This document shows, one piece after another, positions 30,980 to 43,372 of a stretch of DNA of 64,000 bases. The stretch lies in assembly GCA_965263245.1 (NCBI GenBank), contig CBDHHR010001146.1, positions 186,001 to 250,000 of the forward strand, read 5' to 3'. A program made the position numbers and the translations under genes. Source of the DNA: DT-68 sp965263245. GTDB lineage: Bacteria > Bacillota_I > Bacilli_A > Mycoplasmatales > Metamycoplasmataceae. The notes beneath the pieces were generated by a model. The model had not been told where the DNA came from. It saw only the letters and a list, made by a program, of their open reading frames with translations, and ran no database searches. Positions within the stretch are counted from its first letter, which is position 1. Each line of letters begins with the position of its first letter.

Positions 30980-32380
30980 ATGTTTGACTTACTTTTTAAA
31001 ATGATGAAAAAAATAAATTTTTCTTTCATAACAGAACATTATTACGATGAACTTAAATTTGATCCAAAACTAAAAAAAGATTTTTTTGATTTTTACATTT
31101 ACATAAAACCATTATTTGACCTTCATAAAATTAATTTTAACCAAAAAGAACTTTTAAAGTTATTTTGAAAAAAAATTTTTAAGCTTTCATTCAAAGAAAA
31201 AAGTGAAATAATTAAAAATAATTTTTTCATAACTTATTTTTTAAATAAAAATGAATTTAAAAAATATGTAGAAAAATTTTCAAAAAATGGAAGTTGATGA
31301 ATGTTTGCAGCAACTTTTAACAATGAATACAAAAAACTAAACGTTTATATTTCAAACAAAAGTTTTTCTCTTCCTCAAGCTGGAAGGTTTATGTTAAATA
31401 ACCAAAACATAAAAAGTGAATTTATAAAAAAATTTTTAAATAAAATCACTATTCAAGATTTTTATACTTTAGATGGAACTTATTTATCATGAGAAGAATT
31501 TATTTTTTTAATTGAAAAAAGTGAGTTAGATGTTAAAAAATACTTACTACATTTAGCTATAAAAACCCATGGAATGGCTTGTGATTTAATAGTTGATGGT
31601 CTTGCAAAATTAGATAAGAATAATTTCAGAAACATAAAAAAAGATAAAAAATTTGAAAAAAAATTGTACAAAATAAGGGATGAACCATTCAATAAAAGAA
31701 ATTTAGAAAAATCACTTGAAATTCCTTTTTCAAGTGAAAAAATGCTTGAACAATATAAAAAAATTAAATTAGTTTATCAAATATTTAATTTACCACCAAA
31801 AATTAATTATTATGATCATCCTTTTGAATCATTAAAAGAAAAAAAATCAGTTGATATAAATTATGATACCACTCAGGTAAATGAAAATTATTATTTTTGT
31901 TTTGATGGATTTATGGATTATTATTTTAAATTTTATAATGGGTATTTAAAATGATTTTTTAAAAAAAATAAAAAACTTGAAAAAATTGTTATTCATAAAA
32001 GTGACAATGATAATCTAATTAGAATGAATAAAATTTTAATAAAATGAATAAATGAAAAAGATTTAGAAATTTCTAGTTTTATAGCATTAAAATTTTTGAA
32101 AGAATCAATTTTATTATTATTTCCTAATAAAAAAGAGTATTTTCAAAAAAATAGTTTTTATTTAGCTGCTAGAGAAGCAGCAAAAATATTTGAAGATAAA
32201 ATTAAATGAACAACTGAAATTCTCTTTGCTCCAACACCCTATTTTAAACATAATAATGTTAGGAATGAAATTTGTCACTTTAGAACAAAAGATCTTATAA
32301 TTGGTTTTAAAATAATGTGTTTAGCAATGCAATATTTTATAAAATGAATGAAAAAAAATCAAATATTAGGTAAAAATTAA
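30980..32380 (+). CDS. HEPN-containing abortive-infection-like protein
   Basis: This 466-residue protein starts behind AAAGGA. The C-terminal ~120 residues are helical and carry RNEICH (R428-H433), the RX4H active-site motif of HEPN ribonucleases, followed by a long helix FKIMCLAMQYFIKWM. The first 300 residues are Lys/Phe-rich without a known motif. HEPN toxins cut RNA and are common in Abi and toxin-antitoxin systems. No separate antitoxin is obvious, though a convergent helical protein follows. Nine TGA codons encode Trp. Family assignment rests on the HEPN motif alone. Confidence 0.6.
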
Positions 32381-32437
32381 ACACCAATAATTTATTAATC
32401 TCATAAATAATTTATACTTTCATTTTTTTAACATTTT

Positions 32438-33205
32438 TTAATTTTCTTTTAAATAACCTTTAAAAATTTTGTTTATTTGTTTGCTATTTTTTGCTACTTC
32501 AAAGAAAAATTGTAAATTAAAATTAATGTTAAAAATATTAAAAATTTTGTTTATTACAATATAATAAGTAGTTAGCAAAATTGATAAACATCTATTATTT
32601 CTTATAAATTGATTTGGGAGACCTAACCCAAATGATGTTCCTTGAATCGGATGACTATAGACATTTGAATCTTTGTACAATTTTTTTCCGATATTTCCTA
32701 AATGTTCTTCTATTTGTTTGTTTATTCCTTGATGTTTTTTTTCAAATCTTTCAACATATTCTTCATATGTTAATTCTTTAAAAAAATTTTTAAAATATTT
32801 TTTATTTTCTAATATTGCAGATGAAGCTTCTAGTAAATATTTTGCTAACATTGCAATGTTAAAAAATTCAAAATCTCTTAGTACTTTTAAATGATTAGCA
32901 ATTATGTCAGTAAAATAAATTAAACAAATTTTTTGATCTTCATTTAACTTTATTTTTTTGTCAACAAATAATTTATTTATTTTATTTGTAACTAATTTAA
33001 TAACAGTTTCTAAAATGCTAGCATTAAATAAAGAAAAATTATTATTGAAATAATTCATTTTACTTTCATTACTAATTTTTAAATTATTTTTACTTTCATA
33101 TTGTTTAATTTGCTTTTGTAATGCTTGAGTTACTTTTATAAATTCATCACAAACTTTTTTGTAAGTTTTTTCAATTTCTTTTTTAGTGATATTAATTTCT
33201 ATCAT
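32438..33205 (-). CDS. hypothetical helical protein, 255 aa
   Basis: The whole frame is open without TGA-coded Trp. The protein is all-helical. A central segment (AMLAKYLLEASSAIL, then NVYSHPIQGTS) resembles helical Abi/DUF5677-type proteins, where a conserved His follows a helix pair. It is convergent with the HEPN gene (57 bases apart). Function unknown. Confidence 0.65.
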   Translation of the reverse strand: MIEINITKKEIEKTYKKVCDEFIKVTQALQKQIKQYESKNNLKISNESKMNYFNNNFSLFNASILETVIKLVTNKINKLFVDKKIKLNEDQKICLIYFTDIIANHLKVLRDFEFFNIAMLAKYLLEASSAILENKKYFKNFFKELTYEEYVERFEKKHQGINKQIEEHLGNIGKKLYKDSNVYSHPIQGTSFGLGLPNQFIRNNRCLSILLTTYYIVINKIFNIFNINFNLQFFFEVAKNSKQINKIFKGYLKEN

Positions 33206-33408
33206 GTTTTTATTATATTAATTAATTCTAAAATTTTAATTAAATCTTTCATATTGTGTAAAAACAAAAAGTTTAATTTAATAAATTAAAAAAAGTAGAT
33301 AAAAATGTATTTTTCTCTACTTTATTGTTCATTTTAATATTTAAATTATACTCATAAAACTTTTTGTGTGGAACATTTTAACAGTAAAAAGTTAACAAAA
33401 ATACATTT

Positions 33409-34551
33409 ATAAGAGTATTTGAAGCTTTTGCCGGAATTGGTGCACAAAGAAAAGCTTTGAATAATATTAATGCAAATTATGCTATTGTAGGCTTATCAGA
33501 GTGATATGTACCCGCAATTATTTCTTATAATGCAATTCACAATAATTTTACAAAAAAAGACATTAATCATGATGAATCATTAGAAAAAATGATTAAATAT
33601 TTAGAAAGCAAAACTCTTTCAATTGATTCTAAAAAACCATTAAAAAAAGGTTTTTGGAAGAAAAAACATAAAGATGAAATTAGAATTGTTTATTCTAACA
33701 TTAAACTTTCTGAAAAAGAAGGAAATATTTTTGATGTTAAAAACTTACATAAACGAAAGTTAGAAGATGTTGATTTATTAACTTATTCTTTTCCTTGTCA
33801 AGATCTTTCTCAGCAAGGAAAACAAAACGGTATGAAAAAAGGCTCTAACACTCGTTCAGGACTTTTATGAGAGATTGAAAAAGCTTTAGATAGTACTAAT
33901 AAAAATAAATTACCTCAATTTTTACTATTAGAAAATGTTTTTGCTCTTAGTCATCAAAAAAACCAAAGAGAATTTTCTACTTGAAGAAAAAAATTAGAAA
34001 AATTAGGTTATAAAAATCATTTTAAAGTTTTAAATTCAGGAGATTTTGGTTCTTCTCAAATAAGAAGAAGATTTTTTATGATCTCTTCTTTAAATAAAAA
34101 AGTTAAGTTACCTTTTGGTAATAAAAAACCAAAACCATTAAAAAAAATTCTAAATAAAGAGTTTAATGAAAAAGATTTACTTTTAGCACTAGATAAATAC
34201 GATTTAACTGAGTCTAGGTTAACGCATTCAAATATTAAAAAATCAACTTTAAAAGACTACACTACATTTAATTCTGAAGCTTATGTTTATGATCCTAATT
34301 TTTCAGGACCAACTTTAACTGCTTCTGGAGCAAATTCAAGAATAAAAATTATTAAAAATGGAAAAATAATCAAAATGAATGCTAAAGAAGCTTATAGATA
34401 CATGGGTTTTAAAACAAAAGATTTTAATAAAGTAAATAATTTAAATTATTTATCAAATTCTAAAATGATTTACACCTGTGGTAATTCAATACCAGTTGAA
34501 GTGATGGAAGAAATAATGAAAGTGTTTGTAAGGGTGTTCAATGAGATATAG
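33409..34551 (+). CDS. DNA (cytosine-5) methyltransferase 1
   Basis: Motif I is FEAFAGIGAQ, the PCQ loop TYSFPCQDLS holds the catalytic Cys (about residue 130), ENV is in LLLENVFAL, motif VIII is QIRRRFFMIS and the C-terminal motif is GNSIPVEVMEEI. This is a complete ~380-residue C5-methylase. No ATG exists upstream of motif I; the frame opens at 33388 and the best candidate start is ATA 33409, in a context identical to the second methylase (TTATAAGAGTATTTGAA). It overlaps the next gene by 11 bases, forming a type II restriction-modification pair. Recognition site unknown. Confidence 0.88.
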
Positions 34552-35626
34552 AGTAACAATTCCTTTTATAAGAAAACAGTTTAATAAAACTAAATCAGCA
34601 AAGTACAAAGGTGATTTAGTATTTATTTCTAATAAACATGGAGTTATTTATGATTGAAAAATCAATTTTAAAGAAATTCATGTTGATTTATTTACAACAA
34701 AATCATGGTTTTTTAAAAAATCTTCAAAATTTAAAATTAGAGAAAAACTTTTTAATGAACTTGACTTAAAACAAATAAAAAGACCTTTAAAAAATTCAAA
34801 CAAAATTATAAAATTAGATGATTTTCAAGTTAAAATTACAAATGAATTTTTTAATAATAGAAATAAATATAATTCAACAATTAAAAACATTGTGGGAATT
34901 TTAAAAGGAAATAATCCTGGTGGCGAAGCTAAAAAACCTTCTTCAGCAGAACTTATTATTAACTTAGATTTAAATACAAAAAATTTTATAATCTTAATTG
35001 ATGATTTAATCATGAAAGAAAAATTAAAATTTGATGTGGCAATTTTTGGTTCTAAAACAATAGAATTAGAAAAATTCATTCAATTAAATGAAACAATCGA
35101 AAGTGCTTTTAATTTTATGCAACAAGAAAAAGACGAAAATGACTTCAAAGAATATTTATCTAACATCAAAGAATACTATAAAAAATACAATGATAATTTT
35201 AAAAAAGTTGAAAAAATAATTAAAAGCGAAAGATCTAAATATTCAAAAAATATAGATAAAAGTATCATTAATTTTCCTTTTCAATTTCAAAATAAATCTC
35301 AATTTCAAAAATGTCATATTTACCAAATTCACCAAATTAAAGAACAAATGATTTATCAATTACATGAATGTAAACCAATTAAAAAATATATAAAAATGAT
35401 TTCTGATCCACAAAATTTTCTTCCTTTAACAGAAGAAGTTCATAGAAAATTTGATGCTAATGATTTTACTTATAAATTAGACGGAACAATTTGACCACTT
35501 AATGAACTTGGACATGAATTTGTAAAAAATGAACTTAATCAAAAATATAAAAAAATTGATGATTTCTTCTTAAACGAGCAAAGAAAAAAGTATCTAGAAT
35601 GTAGAAATAAAAATTTATTTTTTTAA
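34541..35626 (+). CDS. type II restriction endonuclease, HNH type
   Basis: This 361-residue protein overlaps the methylase stop, so the two are translationally coupled. The C-terminal third carries an HNH-like core: KCHIYQIHQI, then CKPIKKYI, ISDPQNFLPLTEEVHRKFD. The DPxNxLPL...H pattern is typical of HNH restriction enzymes. The middle has NPGGEAKKPSSAE. Two TGA codons encode Trp. The cognate site is that of the methylase upstream but cannot be predicted here. Confidence 0.72.
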
Positions 35627-35664
35627 ATTTATTAATCAAAACTCTATTTTTTTACATATATAAA

Positions 35665-35733
35665 TATAAGCTTTTTATTTTTATTGGGAAATAAACAACA
35701 AAGCTTATAAAAATTTTATTAACTATTTCCCAA
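35665..35733 (+). promoter_or_regulatory. interleaved inverted repeats (possible H-type pseudoknot) in recombinase leader
   Basis: Two perfect 10-bp inverted repeats are interlaced: TATAAGCTTT (35665-35674) with AAAGCTTATA (35700-35709), and TTGGGAAATA (35684-35693) with TATTTCCCAA (35724-35733). The order left1-left2-right1-right2 is that of a pseudoknot in RNA. An AAGGGG ribosome site and ATG 35752 follow. As DNA they could instead be recombinase binding sites. Confidence 0.6.
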
Positions 35734-35751
35734 AAAGTTAAGGGGAAAAAA

Positions 35752-36528
35752 ATGAGAGAATTTTTATTATGTAAAAATTTAAGTATTAGAACAATAAATT
35801 CATACATTTATTGAATAAAAAAATTTGAACTTTATTCTAAAAAAGATAAAGGAAATTTAAAAGAAAAAATTGTTAAATATAAAGAATATTGTATGAGTGC
35901 TTATAGTGTAGAAACTCAAAAAGTTATTATTTCAGCATTATTAAAATATATTGAATTTAACAATAAGCAAATCAGTTTAAAACTACCAAAAAGCCATTTT
36001 CAATTTAAAGGAAATTTTATAAATAAAAAAGAGTTTGAGGAGTTTTTAAATTCAATAATTTATGAAAATAATTTTGTGAGTTTTAGAAATAAAGAAATAG
36101 TCAAAGTACTTTGAAGCACGGGACTTAGAGTTTCAGAACTTATTAATTTAAAGTGGAATGATATTAACGGGGTTTACATAAAAGTTATTTCAAAAAATAA
36201 TAAAGTTAGAATGGTTCCGTATAAAAATGATTTATTTGATGAAATTAAAAAAATATCATATTTTAAAAGTAAGTATGTATTTACTAAAATAAATGGAGAT
36301 AAAATTTCGTATATTTCAATATATAAAATTTTTTCTAATTATAAAAAAAGGAAAATTTCTCCACACACTTTAAGACATTCATTTGCCACTAGACTCATAA
36401 ACAACGAAGTACCAGTTTATTATGTTCAAGAACTATTAGGTCATAAAGACATTAATACAACCATGCTTTATATACATTTAGATAAAAGTGCAATAATAAA
36501 AGAATTAGAAAAAAAGGAATGGTGTTAA
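35752..36528 (+). CDS. tyrosine recombinase/integrase (XerC/D-like)
   Basis: This 258-residue protein has an N-terminal SAM-like DNA-binding half (NLSIRTINSYIYWIKKF) and a catalytic half with STGLRVSEL (R126), HTLRHSFATR (H205, R208), LLGHKDINTT (H231) and nucleophile Y240 in MLYIH. All catalytic residues are present. It sits between two methylase systems and could move or invert parts of this island. The leader pseudoknot suggests translational or autoregulatory control. Start at ATG 35752 follows AAGGGG. Confidence 0.88.
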
Positions 36529-36638
36529 ATCATTCCTTTAAATTTTGATGGTGTTAATAGTATTTTTTCATTTGCAATTTGAATATAGTTTATATTTATT
36601 AACGCATTATAAAAAAGTTCTTTATCAAAAAGTTGCAT
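36525..36638 (-). CDS. small ORF, 37 aa, doubtful
   Basis: ATG follows an AAGAGAAAAA stretch and the frame ends convergent with, and overlapping, the recombinase stop. There is no TGA and no recognised family (MQLFDKELFYNALI start). It may be a leftover of the adjacent hypothetical gene. Confidence 0.25.
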   Translation of the reverse strand: MQLFDKELFYNALININYIQIANEKILLTPSKFKGMI

Positions 36639-36697
36639 TTTTTCTCTTTTATCTCATTATTTATTTTTTAAATTTATACTTTTTTTGATCAATTTTT

Positions 36698-37240
36698 TTA
36701 TAATTTAAGTTTTTTAGTAATTTTTTTCTCAATGCTTAATATTTCTTTTTTTATAATTGCTAATGATTTTTTTATATTTTTTAACATTTGTTTATTAATT
36801 CTATAATTAATATTTTTTGTTTGAAAAATATACTTTTTTCATTCATTTATAACTTTTTTTGCTTTTGGTACTGAGTTTTTATAATGTTTTTTAGTTACAT
36901 CATTTATATGTTCAATTATTCAATTTTCTATTTGTTTTTTAGGGAATTGATTAATTTTTTTAACATCAATTTTGTTAGATTTAGGAAAATAAAATTTTCC
37001 TAATAATGTACAAATGTACATATTGTTTGAATCTCTAGTAAGATTTTGTGAAATTTTAGTATATTCTTTTTCAATTTCAGTTGTTGTTTTACCTTTGTAT
37101 AGATAATCAATAAATATTGGAATTCATAAATCAACTGGAAAAGTAGTTCTTCATGGTTTTTCTCATTTATAACTTTTTTTTACTTCAGTTTCATAGTCTA
37201 AAAGATTTATAACATTAGTTATATTATTTTTTAATTCCAT
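36698..37240 (-). CDS. hypothetical protein, 180 aa
   Basis: The gene is visible only under code 4 (six TGA as Trp, for example KWEKPWRTTFPVDLW). It is helical, basic and without signal or membrane segments. A segment KGKTTTEIEKEY could be a helix-turn-helix. It lies divergent from methylase 2 with 96 bases between the starts, the usual position of a controller or small partner of a restriction system, but I cannot assign it. Confidence 0.6.
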
Positions 37241-37336
37241 AAATTAAATTATAAAACATATTTTATATAAAAATATATTTTGATAATCTTAATTAAATTT
37301 TAGAATATCTATTTTTAATTAAATATAACTAATGTT

Positions 37337-38530
37337 ATAAGAGTATTTGAAACTTTTGCTGGAATTGGTGCTCAACATAAAGCTATTACTAACATCAAAA
37401 AAGGTTTTAAAGTTGTCGGTACTTCTGAATGAGATGCTAGAGCTATAATTGCTTATTCTCAAATTCATTATCAAAATAAATTTAATAAAAAACTTAAAAA
37501 AATTAATAAATGAGATGAAGAAAAAGTTGATAAATATTTAAGCGAGAGAACTTTTTCTCTAGATTCAAAAAAATCTTGTAACATTACAAGAAAAGATATT
37601 AATTTTAAGAAAAATTTAGTAGCTGCAAATGAAGTTAACCAAAATATTCCCAATATTTATGATCTAAAAGGTCAAGATATAGTTGATAAAAAAGTTGATT
37701 TATTAACTTATTCATTTCCCTGCCAAGGTCTTTCAACTGCTAATATGGGTCGAGCTCAAGGAATTAGTAAATCTTCAAATTCAACTTCTAATTTAATTTG
37801 ACAAATTAAAAGAATTTTAGATGAAATTAAAAACAAAAAAGATTTACCAAAGTATCTTCTTCTTGAAAATGTTAAAACTTTAGTTGGTAAAACTCATAAA
37901 AAGGATTTTGAAACTTGGATTAAATATTTAGAAAATTACGGTTATAAAACTTATTGAGCAAAATTAAACGGCTTAAATCATAGATCAATTCAAAAAAGAG
38001 AAAGGCTATTTGCATTATCAATTTTAAATGGAGGTAAATTGATTAAATCAATTGAAGAATTTGAAAAATTACTTAATTCAAAAGAATATTCTCAAAAATT
38101 AGATGAAAAAAATCGAAAAAAGATAAACCAAAAAATATTTAATTCTTCAACAAAAGAAGAAATGTTAAATTGCACTCCTAATGATACAAAATCAAGAATA
38201 AGAATGTCAAAACAAAGTTTTGATTTAGATGAACAATTTAAAGCAAAAAAATATATATTAAATACTTTAACTACAAGACAAGATAGACATCCTAATATAG
38301 GAATGCTACCAGTTAAAAAATTACTTGGAAAATTAAACAAAAGATTTATTACGCCAAGAGAAGCCTATCAAATAATGGGATTTACAATAAAAGATTTTGA
38401 ATCTGTGAATAAAAAATATCAAGAAAAAATATTAACTAAGGAATCTTTATACCGACAAGCTGGAAATTCAATAATAGTCAGCGTACTTGAAGATGTATTC
38501 AAATTAATAAAAAGGGAGAATGATGAATAA
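37337..38530 (+). CDS. DNA (cytosine-5) methyltransferase 2
   Basis: Motif I is FETFAGIGAQ, PCQ is in TYSFPCQGLS (Cys about residue 129), ENV in LLLENVKTL, motif VIII RSIQKRERLF and the final motif QAGNSIIVSVLE. It is ~397 residues and related to methylase 1 at both ends, with a different target-recognition region. Again no ATG is available: the in-frame stop at 37316 leaves TTA, ATA 37325 or ATA 37337 as starts, and ATA 37337 matches methylase 1. It overlaps the next gene by 11 bases, so it heads a restriction operon. Confidence 0.87.
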
Positions 38531-40334
38531 TAAAAAAACAGATTTTAAATTGCATAAAAAAACAATTTTTGAATTTTTTTATCGTAAAAGAAAAAATTAT
38601 AAAAAAATTATAATTCCTTTATATCAAAGAGGTTATTCATGGAATGATGAACATATTGAATCATTAATTGATGATATTTTTGATAGGTATAATGATGAAG
38701 ATGAACATTATTTTGGAATTATAGCTACTTCTATTTTAAATGAAGATGATGAAACATGAACAAGGTTAATTGATGGACAACAAAGGGTTACAACATCAAT
38801 AATACTTGTAAATAAAATTTTAGAAATGATTTCAAAAATCAAAAATGAAAAAAGAATATTTATTAAAGATAAATTTGAAGGATTAGAATTTAAACATGAA
38901 ATTGAAACTGAAGAATCTGATGATATTAAGAAAATATTAAATTTAAATTATAATTTTATTTTTAAATCCTTAAAACTCGAAAAAATTTCATCAAAAATTG
39001 AAGAATATATTAATGAAAAACAAAAAAACGAATCTAATAAAATTGATTTAGAAAAATTTCTTAATGTTTTTTTAAAAAAATTTAATATTGGTGAATTACA
39101 ATATGAAATTAATAAAGATAAAGAAATGTTAGTTTTTGAAAATTTAAATTCTAAAGGAACACCATTAAAAGAATTTGATTTAATTAGAAATCTTCTTATT
39201 TCAATATCTGATAATTCAGATAAAAATTCAAAAGAAAAATTAAAAAAATTTAATCAAAAAATTTGAAATATAATTAATTCTGGTAAATTAGAACTTAATT
39301 TGAGTCAAGATAAAAAGAAAGCTTTTTTTGAAATTTTTATTGAAAATTTTTTAACATTTAAAACTGGTAAAAAACTTTTAACTTTTTCTTCATATCCAAA
39401 ATATAAAAATTTAAAGAAGTGAATTGAAACTTTTGATTTAAAAGAAAAAAAATTTGAATTTATTATTAATGAAATTCAAAAATATTTTATTCTTTATGTT
39501 GAATGTAATAAACCAAAATTAAAAAAAGAAAAAAATCATCAAAATAGATTATTTTATAAAGATATTTGAATAAATTCTTCTTATCAAAATAAATATATAC
39601 ACACACCTTATATTTTTGCAATATTTAATAAATTTTCTTCATTTGATGAGAAAAAATTAGAATGAAAATTTGATGATAATAAAAATAAACAAAAAATTAG
39701 AAGTTATATTAAAATTTGAACAATTTATTTAATAAAACTAATGTCAGTTAGAGGAACTGGTCAATCACTTTTAACAAAAGTATTAGACATTACAAAACTT
39801 TTAAATAAAAACAAAAAACCTAGTGAAATTTCAAATAAATTAAGAAATTCAAATTTAGAGCCAACACCTTCAAATCAAGAATTTGAAGATTCATTGTCAC
39901 AAAAACCTAAACAAAAATGATTGAATAAATGTATTTTAAACATAATAGATTATTTTTCTACTAATGAAGTTAATGAATTCATTTCATATCAGCATGAAAA
40001 AACTTTAGAACACATTATGCCTAAAAATCCAAAAAGTGAAAATTGAAAAAATTTACCTAATTTTGAAAAAGACCATGAATTATCTAAAGACTTAATTGGT
40101 AATTATGTTTTTCTTGACAAAAGAATCAACTCTAAAGCTTCAGATAAATCATTTGAAACTAAAAAAACTGATTATTTTCAAAAATCTTCCTCTCCATTAA
40201 TAAAAAATAGAAATATATTTGGTTCTGAAATAAAACCTTTATTAGAGTATTCAAAATGGAATTTTGAAACAATTAAAGAAAGAACAAAAGCTCTTACAAA
40301 GATCATAATAAAAATTATGGACAAAGATACTTAA
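38520..40334 (+). CDS. GmrSD-like DUF262-DUF1524 protein 1
   Basis: This 604-residue protein has an N-terminal ParB/DUF262 domain with IPLYQRGYSW and the LIDGQQRVTT motif (83-92), and a C-terminal DUF1524 HNH domain with LEHIMPKNP (H498), then DLIGNYVFLDKRINSKASDKSF. This is the layout of GmrSD-type, modification-dependent restriction enzymes and of several newer defence nucleases; DUF262 hydrolyses nucleotides and DUF1524 cuts DNA. Two adjacent ATGs exist, and the second (38523) is better spaced from AAGGGAG. It overlaps methylase 2, so it may be the restriction arm or may sense unmodified DNA. Confidence 0.83.
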
Positions 40335-40357
40335 AATTTATTTTTAAAGGAGAAAAA

Positions 40358-42646
40358 ATGTATAAAAATTTTGAAATATTAAACTCTAAAATTTTTTTAG
40401 AGAAAGAAAAACAAGATGAAATATTTAATTATGTAAAAACACTTTTTGAATATTTAGAAAAAAATGAATTAGAACCTTTTGGGAACCACTTAAGAAAAGC
40501 ATTTGAATTAAGTTTAAATACTTTTGCATTTAAAAAATTTCAAATATATTTACCAAATGGAATATGAAATAAAATAAACAAATTAAAAGAAATGGATATT
40601 TATTTTGAACCACAAGTTCATCAATCAATTTTATTTTTAAAATATCTAAGTAATAGAGAATCTCATTTACAAGATTTTTATGATGATAGACCATCTTACA
40701 ATCAAAAAATGGATGTTTATGAAGCCAAAACAGCACTTAAGTATTTTTGATTATTATTAAAATGAATGCGCATAAAAATAAATAATAACAACGATGAAGA
40801 AATACAAAATATAACTTATAAAGATGGTAAAGGTATTAATAGTCCAATTGAAACAAGAGAATTTAAAAATTTAAAAAATAACAACAATGATATTGAAGTA
40901 AAAACTAACACTTACGCTCAACTAATCATGAGTCATAATTATCATTTTAGCATTCCGGTTTACCAAAGGGATTACACTTGATCAATTGAAAACATAAACA
41001 AATTAGAAAATGATCTATCAGATAGATTTAATGATAAAAAAACTCATTATTTTGGTGCTCTTGCAATTGCCATGGATAAAAAAAATAAATTGCTTAAAAT
41101 AATTGATGGACAACAAAGAATTACTACTTCAATTTTAATATTTAAATCTTTTTATAATTTTATGAAAGAAAAAAACTTAAGAATACCTGAAGAGTTAGAT
41201 AAATTTATTTTGAAAAAAATTCAAAAAATTTACATTAATCAAGATGTACTAACTTCTCAAAAAAGCATTACACAAATTATAAAAAATAGATTTATGGAAA
41301 GTAATAAAGAATTAGATAAAAAAGCATGAAACAACATGTTACATTTTAAAGATTTTTTAAATAGAAAATATCAAGAAAAGATTGATATTGTAGATTTATA
41401 TAGAACTTTTGCTCAAAACTTTGAATCAGCAGTTTTATATTTTGATACAACTTTAGAAAATGAAATGGATATTTTTACAAATTTAAATACCGGTGGAACC
41501 CAACTAAAAGATTGAGATTTAATTAGAAATTTTTTATTTTCAAAATTAGAAGATGAAGTTATGTTTAAAGAAGAAGAAAACATAAATCGGTTAATTAATA
41601 GAAAATTTTTAGTTCCACTAAATACTTATACAAAAAATAAATCAGATAATGCAATACAAGAGTTTTTTACCATATATTTAAGATATGAATTTATTTTCAA
41701 AAATAATACAATTTTCTCAAAACAAGGAAAAGACTTTCCAATATATGAAAATTTTAAAAAAATATGAAACATTAATAATGGTACTAAAAAGATAACTAGC
41801 TTTGAAGTTTTTAAACAAAAAATAGATGAAATTGAAAAAATTCTTTTAATTTATATAGAACTTAAATATGCTTACAAAGCTCAAATATCAAGCAAATTAA
41901 ATCCTTTTAGTCATAAAATTGATTTAATTTGTAATAAGTTAGATTTTATACCAATTATTATTAAATCAATATTTGATAATTGTACTTTAGTTGATAATGA
42001 AATTTTTAAATTAGATTCTAAAACAATTGAATTATTTGAAATAATAGAATCATATTTAGTAAAATCAGCTGCTTATGGGAACAACATGTCTAAAAATATG
42101 GACAGTTTTCTTTTAAAAAATAAGACAAATAAAGAAACTTTTAATGAGCTTTTTTGACATTTTTTAAAAAATGAAACAAGATATAAATTAGAGACTAATG
42201 ATTGATTTAAAGAAATGATCAAAATGAATAATGTTAAATCGCAAGTAAAAAGAAATATTTTAATTAATTTAGAACACAAAATAAATACTTTTTCTACACA
42301 ACAAATTAAATTTTCTACTTCAATTGAACACATAATTCCCCAAAAACTAAATTTTGACAATTATGATGATAAAAGTATTTCTAGAGAAGAATTTAATGAT
42401 TTACATTCTAACTACAATAATCATTTGGGTAATTTAATGATATTAAATCAAAATGATAATTCTAAAGCAAATAAAAAACTTTTTTTAGAAAAAAAAGAAT
42501 TTTATGAAACATATGATTTAGCTAATAATAATATTGAAAAAGTTGGTTTAATGCATTTAACAAAATTTACATATAAAGATGTTAAAGAAAGAACTGAAGC
42601 TTTAGCAAACTACATCATTGATAATAAGATTTACTATGAAAAATAA
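40358..42646 (+). CDS. DUF4145-DUF262-DUF1524 protein 2
   Basis: This 762-residue protein is continuous under code 4. Residues 1-145 resemble DUF4145 (LRKAFELSLNTF, then LKYLSNRESHLQ), a HEPN-like module. DUF262 follows with IPVYQRDYTW and IIDGQQRITT (D250), and the DUF1524 HNH core is at the end: SIEHIIPQKL (H658), then HLGNLMILNQNDNSKANK. An AAAGGAG site lies 7 bases before ATG, 23 bases after protein 1. Two tandem GmrSD-like proteins of different architecture in a methylase operon are unusual and may form one complex. Confidence 0.82.
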
Positions 42647-42742
42647 AAAATATATCAAGATAAATTAATAAATTTGTATTAATTTTAATACAAATTTTTA
42701 TTTTTTTAAATATCAAACAATTTATGTATTTATAATTTATGT

Positions 42743-43372
42743 ATGAAAATAATTGATGAAAGCAAGCTCAGAGGTTATCCACCTCATTTAGAAGACAAAG
42801 GTAAATTAAGAATTATTTTGTACAATAGAATAAAAAAATTTTCTAATGGTGAGAAAATACTTTTAATAAAAAATAAAGATAATCCATTTCATATTAAAAA
42901 TCCAACAAAAGATAATAATTTTGATTTTTCCACTTTTTTTGAAACATGAAATTCTATAGTAAAACAAAAAGAAAAAAATGAAGAAATTGAATTGATTAAA
43001 TTTGATAACGAAGATCAAAAAATTAAAAATATTAGTCATGTTTCAGAAAATATAACTGAAATAAACTCACTTGATCCAAGATTAATTTTAATTTGAAATT
43101 GAAACCCAGATATTAAAATTAATATATGGTTTAAATCAAAAAAAGTATTTGTAGGTAACAAGGATGAATTTGATAAAATTATTCCTAATTTTAATATTGT
43201 TAATAAAAAACATTGAATTATTTTTCTTAATTTTTTTATATTATTTAATGATAAAAAATCAAAGGGATTTGGTTGAAAAAAATTATTAAAAAAAATGGAC
43301 AATACAGATAATGAAATAGTTAGTAATGAAAACAAAATTAAAATTGAAAAATTACTAAAGGAAATGGCATAA
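42743..43372 (+). CDS. hypothetical partner of the adjacent ATPase, 209 aa
   Basis: The stop TAA is immediately followed by the ATG of the ATPase (no gap), which implies coupling. It is hydrophilic, with a Trp-rich middle (LILIWNWNPDIKINIWF) whose Trp codons are mostly TGA, and a charged C-terminus. No SD is clear; a TATAAT-like box lies just upstream. I do not recognise the family. The pairing suggests a specificity or effector subunit. Confidence 0.6.

Noticed and set aside
36541..36697. Continuation of the 180-residue hypothetical gene toward the recombinase
   Set aside because: A TAA at 36698-36700 ends the frame; the small 36525-36638 frame is in a different register.
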